From the NCBI GenBank assembly GCA_027487795.1, contig JAIYCX010000008.1, positions 1 through 60,033 of the forward strand: a DNA stretch of 60,033 nucleotides. Reading direction: 5' to 3'. This document shows, piece after piece, positions 16,801 through 26,530 of this stretch. The first letter of the stretch is position 1. Each line of letters begins with the position of its first letter. The position numbers were made by a program, and so were the translations under genes. A model generated the notes under the pieces. The model did no database searches. It saw only the letters and a program-made list of their open reading frames with translations, and was not told the origin of the DNA. The stretch is from Pseudomonadota bacterium (lineage in GTDB: Bacteria > Bdellovibrionota_C > UBA2361 > SZUA-149 > DAOLCO01).

Positions 16801-18495
16801 TTGCTTATTATATTGTTGTTGAATCAAGTCACCAAATGTAACAGCAGATCCACCTTGTTCAGAATATTGTGCGTATTCTTCTTTATCCTTTCTCTTCTTC
16901 CCTACTTGCGTAGTTAAGCTGATTCTTCTTTCTGCTCTATCAACATTTAATACTTCGGCTTCAATTTCAGCACCAACAGTAAACTTATCTTTTAAAGATT
17001 CAGTTCTTTCAAGTCCAAGTTGTGAAATGTGAATTAGGCCTTCAACACCTTCTTCAAGTTCAACAAATACTCCAAACTCTGTAAGGCTGTTGATCTTACC
17101 CTTAACCTTAGCACCTTGTGGGTACCAATGTGGGACTGAATCCCAAATATCAGAAGTTAATTGCTTAATTCCAAGGCTAAGTCTTTCGTTCTCTGGGTCA
17201 ATTTCAAGAACGATAGCTTCGATCTCGTCACCTTTCTTGTAAATATCCTTAACATCCTTTGGATCTTTAACTTTCTTAGTCCATGAGAAGTCAGAAATGT
17301 GAACTAGTCCATCAATATCATCCTTAATATTGATAAATACTCCAAAGTCAGTAACTGATCTAACTTTTCCAAGTACCTTAGTACCAACTGGGAATTCCTT
17401 AGCTAGCTCTTCCCATGGATTGTTAGTTAGTTGTTTTAGACCTAAGCTGATTCTTTGATTCTCAGCACTTACTTCTAATACTATAGCTTCAACTTCTTGA
17501 CCTATAGCAAGCAACTTAGAAGGATGAGGAATCTTTCTGCTCCAGCTCATTTCAGAAACGTGAATTAATCCTTCGATACCTTCACCTAATCTTACAAATG
17601 CACCGTAATCAGTTATTGAAACAACTTTTCCGCTGATATTTGTATTTGGAACATATCTTGTTTCAACCTTGTCCCAAGGATTATCAATAAGTTGCTTCAT
17701 TCCAAGACTTACTCTTTCATTATCTCTGTCGTACTTCAAGATAACTACAGGAATAGTTTGTCCAACTGTTAACATTTCACTTGGGTGATTTACTCTACCC
17801 CATGACATATCAGTAATGTGTAGTAGACCGTCGATGCCACCTAAGTCGATGAAAGCTCCGTAGTCAGTAACGTTCTTAACGATACCTTCCATAACAACAC
17901 CTTCAGATATTTGACTAATAGTGTCTTTTTTCAGCGCCTTTCTTTCGGCCTCAAGTACAGCTCTTCTAGATAGGACAATGTTTCCTCTTTCTCTGCTAAA
18001 CTTTAATACTTTAAATTCTAAAGTTTCACCTACAAATTTATCTAGATATCTTTGTGGACGAATATCAACTTGTGATCCAGGTAAGAATGCAGGAACTCCA
18101 ACATCGATTTGAAGACCTCCCTTTACTTTCTGAACTACCTTACCAGAAACTAGCTTATCTTCTTTATGAAGTCTTTCTAGTTCATTCCAAACTTTTAACT
18201 GCTCTGCTCTATCTTTTGAGAGAACAACTTCTCCTGATTCATTCTCAGAAGTTAGAAGAAGAACCTCAACAGAGTCTCCAACATTAACCTTTGGCTTTCC
18301 TGTTTCATCGCAAAATTGGGAAATAGGAATATGGCCTTCTGACTTAAATCCAATGTCTACTAATACATAATCTCTGCCGATTTCTGTAACTTTACCGAAG
18401 ACTATTTCTCCTGGCTTAACTGCATCGAAATCTTTACTTAAAAGACTTTCAAACTCTTTATCTATAGGGGAATCAAAAACTGATTGATAATTCAT
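16789..18495 (-). CDS. rpsA: 30S ribosomal protein S1
   Basis: The protein (568 residues) contains six S1 OB-fold repeats, visible as recurring VKNVTDYGAFIDLGG, GLLHITDMSW and ERVSLGMKQL modules. Length and repeat number are those of full-size proteobacterial S1, which binds mRNA near the ribosome entry site. The C-terminal tail after the sixth repeat is Lys/Gln-rich. It lies directly downstream of cmk, a very common linkage. The 112-base gap to cmk holds a G+C-rich hairpin. Confidence 0.97.
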   Translation of the reverse strand: MNYQSVFDSPIDKEFESLLSKDFDAVKPGEIVFGKVTEIGRDYVLVDIGFKSEGHIPISQFCDETGKPKVNVGDSVEVLLLTSENESGEVVLSKDRAEQLKVWNELERLHKEDKLVSGKVVQKVKGGLQIDVGVPAFLPGSQVDIRPQRYLDKFVGETLEFKVLKFSRERGNIVLSRRAVLEAERKALKKDTISQISEGVVMEGIVKNVTDYGAFIDLGGIDGLLHITDMSWGRVNHPSEMLTVGQTIPVVILKYDRDNERVSLGMKQLIDNPWDKVETRYVPNTNISGKVVSITDYGAFVRLGEGIEGLIHVSEMSWSRKIPHPSKLLAIGQEVEAIVLEVSAENQRISLGLKQLTNNPWEELAKEFPVGTKVLGKVRSVTDFGVFINIKDDIDGLVHISDFSWTKKVKDPKDVKDIYKKGDEIEAIVLEIDPENERLSLGIKQLTSDIWDSVPHWYPQGAKVKGKINSLTEFGVFVELEEGVEGLIHISQLGLERTESLKDKFTVGAEIEAEVLNVDRAERRISLTTQVGKKRKDKEEYAQYSEQGGSAVTFGDLIQQQYNKQKED

Positions 18496-18544
18496 TATAC
18501 TCTAAAAACAACTGGAAGTTATTATAATATCTCTAAGCTATATA

Positions 18545-18565
18545 TTCACCCTCCAGCTGGGCGAA
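18545..18565 (-). promoter_or_regulatory. hairpin in the rpsA leader
   Basis: TTCACCC (18545-18551) and GGGCGAA (18559-18565) can pair around a seven-base loop, with one G-U pair on the minus strand. The short G+C-rich block stands out in AT-rich surroundings, between cmk and rpsA about 50 bases before the rpsA start. In other bacteria S1 represses its own translation through leader hairpins; that role here is inference. It could equally be a weak terminator for cmk. Confidence 0.35.
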
Positions 18566-18607
18566 TCAGGGAACAAAAAGACTAAACAAAAGCAATAAAA
18601 TAAAAAA

Positions 18608-19339
18608 TTATACTTTATTACCTAACGAGGGAGTAACTTTACTAATTACAGCTTCAACAACTTCTTGAAATGTAAAATTATCAGTAACTATCTCAAACGA
18701 ACCTTCAGGAATAATATGCGGAGACACTTCACGAGAAATATCTCTATTATCTCTTTCTTCTAATTCAAGAACTAATTCAGACAATAACTTATTGAACTTA
18801 TCCGTACCTTCGATATCAGAATAAATTTCTCTTAATCGTCTAATTGCTCTCTCACTAACAGAGGCACTTAAGTAAAACTTAAATTCTGCATTGGGAAACA
18901 CAACCGTTCCCGCATCCCTTCCTTCAAGCACTACACTATTATTATTGGCGACACTTCTTTGTATGTCAGTACTAACTGCTCTAACTTTAGGAAGTGTTCC
19001 AACAATACTAGCCCCTTGAGCTATATCTCTTTTATGAAGAAAAGACACATCTTCAAGGCCAGTAACGCTAAATTCCGTGCTTAAATCGCTTGGTTTTAAT
19101 GTAAAGTCAAACTTTCGATTTATAGAACTAGCAAGCACACTATCCTCATCTAACAAGTCATGTTCAGATAAAAGAGTAAAATAAGCAAATGTTCTGTAAA
19201 TTAATCCGGAATTTAAATGAATGAAACCAAGGCGTTGAGCCACCGCGGAGGCCACTGAAGACTTACCAGAGCCTGCTAATCCATCTATTGTTATGATCAA
19301 AATCTGCTCTCTACTAGTTAATTGAAAAAATATAGCCAT
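18608..19339 (-). CDS. cmk: cytidylate kinase
   Basis: CMP kinase phosphorylates CMP and dCMP with ATP. The P-loop TIDGLAGSGKSS lies near residue 17, followed by LNSGLIYRTFA, the GRDAGTVVFP segment and the R-rich lid. Length (243) is slightly above the usual 220-230 because of a short N-terminal extension; a start closer to the P-loop is possible. It heads the minus-strand run and is followed by rpsA. The DAGT in place of the usual DIGT is a minor change. Confidence 0.94.
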   Translation of the reverse strand: MAIFFQLTSREQILIITIDGLAGSGKSSVASAVAQRLGFIHLNSGLIYRTFAYFTLLSEHDLLDEDSVLASSINRKFDFTLKPSDLSTEFSVTGLEDVSFLHKRDIAQGASIVGTLPKVRAVSTDIQRSVANNNSVVLEGRDAGTVVFPNAEFKFYLSASVSERAIRRLREIYSDIEGTDKFNKLLSELVLELEERDNRDISREVSPHIIPEGSFEIVTDNFTFQEVVEAVISKVTPSLGNKV

Positions 19340-19417
19340 ACTTATATTTCTAAATTTGAAATATAGAAATGAGACGAGACTAAATAATTACTAATTTTGA
19401 TTAATGATTTCTAAAAA

Positions 19418-20884
19418 ATGAATGATTTTCTGAGAAAAAAACCTGTATCCTTAATTCTAGAACAAAGCTTAGAAAGTGAGGAAAAAGGAGGTCTCAAAAG
19501 ATCCCTAACAGGATTAAATCTTCTACTACTTGGAGTAGGAGGAATTATTGGAGCAGGAATTTTTGTCCTAACCGGACAAGCCTCTGCACAATATGCAGGG
19601 CCTGCCATAGTCTTGAGTTTTATACTCTCCGGAATAGCCTGTACCTTTGCTGCTTTCTGCTATGCAGAACTTGCAGCAATGCTTCCAGTCTCAGGCAGTG
19701 CTTATACATACGCCTATGCAACACTAGGTGAGTTCATAGCATGGATTATTGGCTGGGATTTAATTCTCGAATATTTATTTGGCTCGGCAACTGTCGCTGT
19801 AGGCTGGTCAGGTTATGTTAAAAGTTTTCTAAAAGATATTGGTATAAATATTCCTGATTACCTTAGTTCTAGTCCTTATGTTTTTTCACACGATACAGGC
19901 TGGACTCAGACAGGCGCATTAATAAACCTACCAGCTGTTCTCATCGTTCTTGTCTCCACTTATATTCTTGTAAAAGGAATAAGAGAATCAGCCACAGCAA
20001 ATAATATAGTAGTATTTCTAAAATGTTCAGTGCTGTTATTATTTATCTGCGCAGGTGCAAGTTATGTAAACATAGAAAACTGGACTCCTTTTATTCCAGA
20101 AAATACTGGGACTTTTGGCCAGTACGGATGGAGCGGGATTGTACGCGGAGCTGGGGTTATTTTCTTTGCTTATATAGGCTTTGATTCCTTATCGACACTT
20201 GCTCAAGAGGCAAAAAATCCACAAAAGGATATGGCCTTTGGTATTTTAGGCGCACTAGTAGTTTGTACAATATTTTATATTGCAGTTTCACTAGTTCTAA
20301 CTGGAGTTGTATCTTACACACTCTTAAATGTACCTGATCCAATTGCAGTAGCAGTGAATGCTGCAGGTGATGGATTAATGTGGCTAAGGCCTTTTATAAA
20401 AGCAGGAGCAATAGCAGGTCTAAGTTCAGTAGTGTTGGTACTCTTAATGTCACAACCAAGAATATTTTATAGCATGAGCAGAGATGGACTTCTTCCACCA
20501 ATATTTTCAAAACTACACAGCAAGTACCAGACACCTCATATTAGCACTATGCTTTGTGGAGGACTTGCTGCAATAATTGCTGGCTTTTTACCAATAGGAA
20601 TCTTAGGTGAATTAGTTTCAATTGGGACGCTCTTTGCTTTCGTAATAGTTTGTACAGGAGTTCTAGTTCTAAGATATACTCATCCTGATATTAATAGGCC
20701 ATTTTTAACTCCTTATCCTAAGTTTGTTTGTACTGCTGGGGCACTAATGGCCTTATTACAAATGGCTTTTCTTCCGCTTGATACTTGGATCAGACTATTT
20801 ATTTGGCTACTTCTTGGTATGATCATTTACTTTACATATAGTATAAAAAATTCACATTTAACTAAACAAACCTCAAAGAAGTAA
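19418..20884 (+). CDS. APC-family amino acid permease
   Basis: A polytopic membrane protein of 488 residues, probably 12-13 segments. The first helix has the family GVGGIIGAGIFVLTGQA motif that binds the substrate carboxyl and amino groups. Helix 6 carries FFAYIGFDSLSTLAQEAKNPQKDM, typical of the cationic amino acid transporter subgroup (YhdG/CAT-like). It probably imports an amino acid by proton symport; substrate not assignable from sequence. It is divergent from cmk and ends directly against the start of the methyltransferase gene, so these two form one unit. Confidence 0.9.
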   Translation: MNDFLRKKPVSLILEQSLESEEKGGLKRSLTGLNLLLLGVGGIIGAGIFVLTGQASAQYAGPAIVLSFILSGIACTFAAFCYAELAAMLPVSGSAYTYAYATLGEFIAWIIGWDLILEYLFGSATVAVGWSGYVKSFLKDIGINIPDYLSSSPYVFSHDTGWTQTGALINLPAVLIVLVSTYILVKGIRESATANNIVVFLKCSVLLLFICAGASYVNIENWTPFIPENTGTFGQYGWSGIVRGAGVIFFAYIGFDSLSTLAQEAKNPQKDMAFGILGALVVCTIFYIAVSLVLTGVVSYTLLNVPDPIAVAVNAAGDGLMWLRPFIKAGAIAGLSSVVLVLLMSQPRIFYSMSRDGLLPPIFSKLHSKYQTPHISTMLCGGLAAIIAGFLPIGILGELVSIGTLFAFVIVCTGVLVLRYTHPDINRPFLTPYPKFVCTAGALMALLQMAFLPLDTWIRLFIWLLLGMIIYFTYSIKNSHLTKQTSKK

Positions 20885-21898
20885 ATGAAACTAGGAAATC
20901 GCTTCAATACCGCTAGAGATTTAAAAGAACTAACGCAAATTGGTGATAGAGATCAATCTAGGTTATGCGATATTAAAGAATGGGAACAAGAAGATTTTAG
21001 AATTCTTGCAAAAGAAATTTTGGGATTAAAAAAAGATTCGAACGAAGACCTACCTATACATAGAAAATTGTGGGAATTTACCTCTACGGTTCAAGCCCTA
21101 GTTGAACTAGACTTACTTAACGAAAGTTCACTAGGACTATCTGTTGCTGCAGGCGCTGAGAGAATTCTTTATTACTTAACAAATAAGATAGGTACTGTAG
21201 TAGCAACGGATATATACGGCCATGGCGACTTCTCTAGCTTAGAAGCAAACGATAGCTTTCTAAAAAATCAAAAACAATTTGCTCCATATGATTATGCGGA
21301 AGACAAACTACTTCCTCTGTATATGAATGCTCTTGATTTAAAATTTGAAGATAATACTTTTGATTTTTCTTTTTGCATGTCTTCTATTGAGCATTTTGGA
21401 GGAATCAAAAATGCGAACAAGGCTATTTCAGAGATGTCCAGAGTTACGAAAGAAGGTGGTTATGTATTAGTCGCTACTGAATTTTCATTAAATGGATTTA
21501 AAACTGACGAGGTTTTCTTAAAAAATGACCTTGTTAAATTAATTAAAGGGACTGGATTAAATTTAGATAAAGAATTTTTATTCTCACTCTCAGAGGAATC
21601 TAGTAAATACTGCTGCGATATGAGGAAAGATGATTTAAATAAACTTCCTCATTTAAACCTAAAATCCCTCTCTTCTATTTTTACTTCTGGAATCTTGATC
21701 TTAAGGAAAGAGGGAGAATATACAAAGAATACGGCTAGCGATCTGAGGGGGAAAATAGATTTAATAAAATCATTACAAGGCGCCAACATCAAAGACGAAA
21801 TATCACTTAATCTCAGCTTATTAGATAAAATTAAAAGGAAGCTTCTAATTGGCAGGTGCAAATTAGAAGAAAAGATTTTCCTCACTCCCAAGCATTAA
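20885..21898 (+). CDS. class I SAM-dependent methyltransferase-like protein
   Basis: Its ATG immediately follows the permease stop codon. The central part reads as a Rossmann methyltransferase: a degenerate motif I region around LGLSVAAGAERILYYL, VVATDIYG as the acidic end of strand 2, FDFSFCMSSIEHFGG as motif IV and MSRVTKEGGYVLVATEFS as motif V. The C-terminal 100 residues are not recognised. The canonical GxGxG of motif I is not preserved (SVAAGAE), so binding may be altered. Substrate unknown. The end overlaps convergent aroA by 17 bases. Confidence 0.7.
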   Translation: MKLGNRFNTARDLKELTQIGDRDQSRLCDIKEWEQEDFRILAKEILGLKKDSNEDLPIHRKLWEFTSTVQALVELDLLNESSLGLSVAAGAERILYYLTNKIGTVVATDIYGHGDFSSLEANDSFLKNQKQFAPYDYAEDKLLPLYMNALDLKFEDNTFDFSFCMSSIEHFGGIKNANKAISEMSRVTKEGGYVLVATEFSLNGFKTDEVFLKNDLVKLIKGTGLNLDKEFLFSLSEESSKYCCDMRKDDLNKLPHLNLKSLSSIFTSGILILRKEGEYTKNTASDLRGKIDLIKSLQGANIKDEISLNLSLLDKIKRKLLIGRCKLEEKIFLTPKH

Positions 21899-23225
21899 TA
21901 AATCCGGGGAACGAAGTTTCTACTGCTTTTAAATCATCGATCAGTAGCTCTCCTGTCTTTAGAAAACGCATGACAGAAGCAGACATTTCTATCCTATGAT
22001 CTCCAGTACCTTGCCATTCAGTATCTGCTACACTTTGATCATTAGAAAATGTCATTCCCTTAATACTTAAACCATCTTCAAATTCAGCTACTTGCACACC
22101 AAAACTTTTTAAAATCTTTGCCGTACAAGTTATTCGGTCACTTTCTTTTACTCTTAGTTCTTCAGCTCCTCGAAACACACTCTCCCCATCGATAAAAGCT
22201 GCTAATACTGACAAAATTGGGATTTCATCGATCATTTGAGCAACTTGCTCTTGATCTAGGTTAAATGGCTTTAGCTTTGAAGGCATTATAAATAAATCAG
22301 CAACAGGCTCACCAGCTACTAATCGATTATTTTGGAACTCAATATTAGCACCAAGTTCTATTAATAGATCCAAGCATCTTGATCTAGTAGTATTAATTCC
22401 TACTCCTTGTACTAATATACCTTGATGTTCAGATACGAGTGCCGATACTATATAAAACATCGCGGCAGAAATATCTCCAGGTATTTCAATGTTGAAAGGA
22501 TTTAGTAATCTTTTAGAATCACCTTTTACTGAAACATAGTATTTTCCATTAATGACTTCTTTAATTAGATCAACTCCCATTGCACTTAGCATTCTTTCAG
22601 TATGATCTCTGGATAAAACGGGTTCGGAGATTTTAGTAAGTCCCTCTGCGAACATACCTGCTATTAACAGTGCGCTCTTAACTTGAGCACTTGCTTTCTT
22701 CATCTCTAGTTCAGTTGCCATAAGTTTAACAGACCCCTTGACAGTAATAGGCAAAAGATCTCCAGAAAAAATAGAACCCATTTTAGATAAAGGTTCGGTC
22801 ACTCTTTGAAATGGTCTCTTAGATAAACTATGGTCACCAACTAAAGTAGATTCAAAATTAGTTGCGCTCAATACCCCTAACAAGAGTCGTGCTGTTGTCC
22901 CCGAGTTTCCGCAGTCTAAAACCGAACTGGGAGCAACTAAAGAAGGAAGTCCTTTACTTATGATAGTAACAACATTTTTCTCTTCTTCAGTATGTGAAAT
23001 ATTTTTTATCTGCTCGTCTTTTGCTAATATCGACATCTCACTTGTAAGAGCTAAATGAATATCGATCCCAAGTTGTTGAAAAATTCTTATTGTCGAAAAA
23101 TTATCCCTACCCAGAACAGAAGTACGAAAAGTACTAGTACCTTCTGCTAAAGAAGAAAACATTACAGCTCTATGCGTAATAGACTTATCACCCGGGAGAT
23201 TTGAAAGTTGTTTTTTTAATTTCAC
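21882..23225 (-). CDS. aroA: 3-phosphoshikimate 1-carboxyvinyltransferase (EPSP synthase)
   Basis: The enzyme joins shikimate 3-phosphate and phosphoenolpyruvate in the shikimate pathway. NLPGDKSITHRAVM near the N-terminus, LDCGNSGTTARLL, LSKRPFQRV, the SRDHTERML stretch and ELRVKESDRI are all present at normal length (447). The start is GTG. Downstream of pheA on the same strand, the two form an aromatic amino acid unit. The loop after the first Lys is not the glycine-rich SGSKSI form but PGDKSI, normal for many bacteria. Confidence 0.95.
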   Translation of the reverse strand: MKLKKQLSNLPGDKSITHRAVMFSSLAEGTSTFRTSVLGRDNFSTIRIFQQLGIDIHLALTSEMSILAKDEQIKNISHTEEEKNVVTIISKGLPSLVAPSSVLDCGNSGTTARLLLGVLSATNFESTLVGDHSLSKRPFQRVTEPLSKMGSIFSGDLLPITVKGSVKLMATELEMKKASAQVKSALLIAGMFAEGLTKISEPVLSRDHTERMLSAMGVDLIKEVINGKYYVSVKGDSKRLLNPFNIEIPGDISAAMFYIVSALVSEHQGILVQGVGINTTRSRCLDLLIELGANIEFQNNRLVAGEPVADLFIMPSKLKPFNLDQEQVAQMIDEIPILSVLAAFIDGESVFRGAEELRVKESDRITCTAKILKSFGVQVAEFEDGLSIKGMTFSNDQSVADTEWQGTGDHRIEMSASVMRFLKTGELLIDDLKAVETSFPGFINAWE

Positions 23226-23251
23226 GTTCGCACTACAAATATTTTCAATTA

Positions 23252-24325
23252 CTAACTAGTTGGACTACCTAAAACCTTAACATAACTACAAATCAAAGCT
23301 AGCTCATCTATTACTAAGTTCAAATCTTCTTTAGTATTTCTAGCATCCGCTTCTATATAAAATAGACAATCCCAAGCTGCGCTCTTAGGTTTTCTAGATT
23401 CGATAACGGTTAAAGGTATATCCCTGGAAGAAAAAGGAGATAAAATCTGCCTCAAAATCCCTGTAGTATTCTTGGCGGCACAAACTATAGAAACTATAGA
23501 ACTGGCTTTAACTTGCGCTACTCCTTTTTCTACAACGAAATATCTAGAATAATCTGAAGCTGCTGAGACGTCTGTTACCAATTCATTTAGACCTAGCTCT
23601 AATGAAAAGTTACCTGTCAAAACTATTCCTAATCCCGAATTAGGAATTTTTGATTCTTTAATAAGGGAAACCAGATGCAAATCAGATTTAATAAAGAGAA
23701 CATCTGCATTTGGTGCGTACTTAGAAATCCAAGAACCAAACTTTATTTGCTCATAGGCAGGTAGATATATTTTTTTGATTTTTGATATTTCAGGTTCCGA
23801 ACTATAGATAGAAAATGTTTCTTCTAATTCCACAGAGGAGACTATTTTTATCTCTCTATTAATTAATAGCTCTAGTGTTTCAGTTTTTATTCCAGATCCA
23901 GAACTTGAAAAAGGAAATACACCATAACGAGAAACATCCTTATCAATACTATCAATGCAAGCTGAAATAGAATCTACACATCTATAATTATCTAAAGGAC
24001 CAAATTGCTTCACGAGAGCTGCATGACACGAGGAGCCCATTATTCCAGGAAAACAAACCTCGAAATCTCCAACAATGCTTCGAGAAGCAGATATTATTGA
24101 TAAAAAAATCTCTTCAACACTCTTTTCTGAAAAACCCGCAGCAACACACTTCGGTATTACTCTTTTAACTATTTCCTTCTCCCTAGATGGAAGATATGAT
24201 CTAATTTCGTCCCTTGTTTTTACCTCCCTAACTTTTCTAGCTAAGTCTGCTCTCTTGCAGAGAATATTAGCAAGTTCATCATCAACTTTATCTATTTCTT
24301 TTCTTATATCCGATAAATCTTTCAA
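23252..24325 (-). CDS. pheA: chorismate mutase / prephenate dehydratase (P-protein), dehydratase divergent
   Basis: Residues 1-85 are an AroQ chorismate mutase (IRKEIDKVDDELANILCKRADLA, REKEI). Residues 92-270 occupy the prephenate dehydratase position and the end is an ACT domain with the phenylalanine-binding IESRKPKS. The dehydratase motifs are weak: YGVFPFSSSGSG replaces yGvvPiENSxeG and SRYFVV replaces TRFxvi, so the usual Thr is Ser. Activity of that half is uncertain. The start is TTG; an AAGGAG inside the last ridA codons sits eight bases upstream, which fixes it and couples the gene to ridA. Confidence 0.8.
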   Translation of the reverse strand: MKDLSDIRKEIDKVDDELANILCKRADLARKVREVKTRDEIRSYLPSREKEIVKRVIPKCVAAGFSEKSVEEIFLSIISASRSIVGDFEVCFPGIMGSSCHAALVKQFGPLDNYRCVDSISACIDSIDKDVSRYGVFPFSSSGSGIKTETLELLINREIKIVSSVELEETFSIYSSEPEISKIKKIYLPAYEQIKFGSWISKYAPNADVLFIKSDLHLVSLIKESKIPNSGLGIVLTGNFSLELGLNELVTDVSAASDYSRYFVVEKGVAQVKASSIVSIVCAAKNTTGILRQILSPFSSRDIPLTVIESRKPKSAAWDCLFYIEADARNTKEDLNLVIDELALICSYVKVLGSPTS

Positions 24326-24327
24326 CT

Positions 24328-24711
24328 TTAACGCTCCTTAGCTATTAATGATATCTCAACCAATGCCCCAAGTGGCAAGTCCTTAACTGCTACCGTTTGT
24401 CTTGCAGGGAGCATGTTTGGATTTACATATTGTGCATAAATTTCTCCAACTTCTTTAAAAGAATTCATTGAAGTTAAAAAAATAGTTGTCATTAGTACGT
24501 GACTAAAATCCGAACCAGAGTCCATTAAAACATTAGATAGATTTTTTAAAACTTGCTCCGTTTGTTTCCTTAGTCCACCATCAACTAAACCGCCTGTACT
24601 AGGGTCGATACCTATTTGGCCAGAAACATAAACAACTCCGCCTGATTTAACGGCAACACTATAAGCACCTATTGGCTTAGGACTATTTGAACTGGGTTGG
24701 ACGATAATCAT
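24328..24711 (-). CDS. ridA: RidA-family enamine/imine deaminase
   Basis: The 127-residue protein has the YjgF/RidA pattern: PIGAYSVAVKSGGVVYVSGQIGIDP at the start, KNLSNVLMDSGSDFSHVLMTTIFL in the middle, and PARQTVAVKDLPLGALVEISLIA at the end, including the substrate-carboxylate Arg. RidA hydrolyses reactive 2-aminoacrylate formed by PLP enzymes. It is placed ahead of pheA and its last codons contain the pheA ribosome-binding site. Confidence 0.93.
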   Translation of the reverse strand: MIIVQPSSNSPKPIGAYSVAVKSGGVVYVSGQIGIDPSTGGLVDGGLRKQTEQVLKNLSNVLMDSGSDFSHVLMTTIFLTSMNSFKEVGEIYAQYVNPNMLPARQTVAVKDLPLGALVEISLIAKER

Positions 24712-24754
24712 AACTTTTTAATTAAAAATGTTCTGCGACCTTAACATAAATCGT

Positions 24755-26530
24755 TTAAGGCACGAAACCAGCACTAATCGAAGGTGCTTGTAAGCTAGGG
24801 GCATCAGATCTAAGAAAGGCATTAAATAGTTGTCCTGTTGTAATAAGTAATCTTGGTTGACCTGTCTGACTGCCATCAAGTCCATCTCTTAAAGGTACAG
24901 CCAAATCTATTCGTATAACTGCTCCACCAGAAGATCTTGGCAAACCTAGTCTTAAACCTAATCCAATATTCGAATAAACTCCATCCTGAAAAGCTGAAAA
25001 AGGCGCCGTATCGTAGACTCCTCCTAAATCAAAAAAAGCAGCCCCACCAAGACTTACAAGTTTACCGATATCATCTATAAAATGTGCCCTATCCTCTAAA
25101 TTTAATAAAACCTTATGTCTTCCTGTAAAAGTTCTATCTGAATAAGCTCTAAGACCATTAGTTGCGCCTAAGTTCATCTGATAATCATTATCAGTATTAA
25201 ATGCGGACTCCATTAAAAAATTCCCAGCTAAAGTATGTTGTCCTACAAACTGTCCAAGCAAATACTTTGGTCCCTTAATATTATAATACTTAGACTGAAG
25301 ACCAAAAGTAAGTTGTCTAAAAGAATCTTGTTCAAAGCGTCCGCTAGTACCTACTTGAAGCCTAATAAACTCATTAGGATTGATTCGAAATCCCTCGATA
25401 TCACTTATTTTATATAGTAAGGAATCCTGAAGCGAACCTAAAACCGTTGGAGCAATTTGACTATTAACAACAAATTCATTTCCTAAATTCAAATCTTGCG
25501 GTCTATCAAATAAATCGACATAGGAAACAGATATAAAATCTGGAACAATATTTTGATATGTGAATGTAGGGCCACTAAATCTTCTATCGTCGGCAAGCCT
25601 CTGTGGCTGAGATTGAAAATCGGCAGGATCCAAACCTATAGACCTGTAATCTCCACTATCAGCTTCGCTAAAAGAATCTCTAATAAAACCATACCCAAAC
25701 GTAAGGCGAGTCAATGACTCATCTGGATTACCAAAAGAACGGGTATAACCTCCAGAAAAAGACTCTCTTTGCTGCCTGTATATATAGTCTGTATTAGAAT
25801 TCTCAAACATTCTACCCACTAAATCAGACCTAGCAGACTCCGTAAACCACGCTTCTTTATTTACTAAACTTCTAAAAGGCATACCCCAGGAAACGACAGA
25901 ACTTTGACCATCCGATCTTTCAAAATGACCTAGGGAAAATCTCTGCAAACTACCCAAAAATCTTCTATCATCAAAAACAAATTCGCGTTTACTTCTTCCC
26001 TCATCTTCACCAATTAAAAACTCAGCTCTTTTTCCATAACCTAGTAAATTACCTTCTGTCACACCGACAGTCTGACTCTTAGTACCGCTACCACTAGAGA
26101 GCGAAAGCACTGGAAAAAGTGTCCATACATCTTGAACACTCACTAGTATATCTACGTTATCCCCTTCTCTAACTTCTGTAATTTTAACGTCTCTGAGAAA
26201 TGGTAGAGTTCTTAAATTTCTTGCACTTTCCGCAAGCACAAATGAGTCATAATAATCACCTACTTTAAAAAGAAGCTCTCTTCTGACTATATCTTCTTTC
26301 GTATTTATCTTCACAGCATTTGCAGCCCTAAAAATAGCAACTGGCTTATCTTCATCAAATACATCTCTAACAACAATTTTAACTTCTCGAATAATTAGAT
26401 TTTTGTTTACTGTTGTTGAAGATCTAAGGTTTGAAGATTTAGAGATTGTTGATTGAGCTAATCCAAAACTAGGCAAGGCTAAATTACACAACAAGAGCAC
26501 AACGGCTAAGATTGGATAGAATCTAAACAT
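24755..26530 (-). CDS. Omp85 / BamA-like outer-membrane protein
   Basis: A signal peptide (about residues 1-26, ending LGLAQ) is followed by one or two POTRA-like regions (about 45-165), including FKVGDYYDSFVLAESARNLRTLPFLRDVKI. The rest is a beta-barrel rich in alternating strands, ending near GLGLRLGLPR and IRIDLAVPL, typical of surface antigen D15 barrels. At 591 residues it is far smaller than BamA (about 800, five POTRA). It is more likely a TamA-like or other accessory Omp85 protein acting in outer-membrane insertion or secretion. The partner is unknown. Confidence 0.8.
   Translation of the reverse strand: MFRFYPILAVVLLLCNLALPSFGLAQSTISKSSNLRSSTTVNKNLIIREVKIVVRDVFDEDKPVAIFRAANAVKINTKEDIVRRELLFKVGDYYDSFVLAESARNLRTLPFLRDVKITEVREGDNVDILVSVQDVWTLFPVLSLSSGSGTKSQTVGVTEGNLLGYGKRAEFLIGEDEGRSKREFVFDDRRFLGSLQRFSLGHFERSDGQSSVVSWGMPFRSLVNKEAWFTESARSDLVGRMFENSNTDYIYRQQRESFSGGYTRSFGNPDESLTRLTFGYGFIRDSFSEADSGDYRSIGLDPADFQSQPQRLADDRRFSGPTFTYQNIVPDFISVSYVDLFDRPQDLNLGNEFVVNSQIAPTVLGSLQDSLLYKISDIEGFRINPNEFIRLQVGTSGRFEQDSFRQLTFGLQSKYYNIKGPKYLLGQFVGQHTLAGNFLMESAFNTDNDYQMNLGATNGLRAYSDRTFTGRHKVLLNLEDRAHFIDDIGKLVSLGGAAFFDLGGVYDTAPFSAFQDGVYSNIGLGLRLGLPRSSGGAVIRIDLAVPLRDGLDGSQTGQPRLLITTGQLFNAFLRSDAPSLQAPSISAGFVP

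Noticed and set aside
21041..21060. GATTCGAAC resembling part of a tRNA T-arm
   Set aside because: It lies inside the methyltransferase coding sequence and no cloverleaf can be formed around it. No tRNA gene was found in the window.
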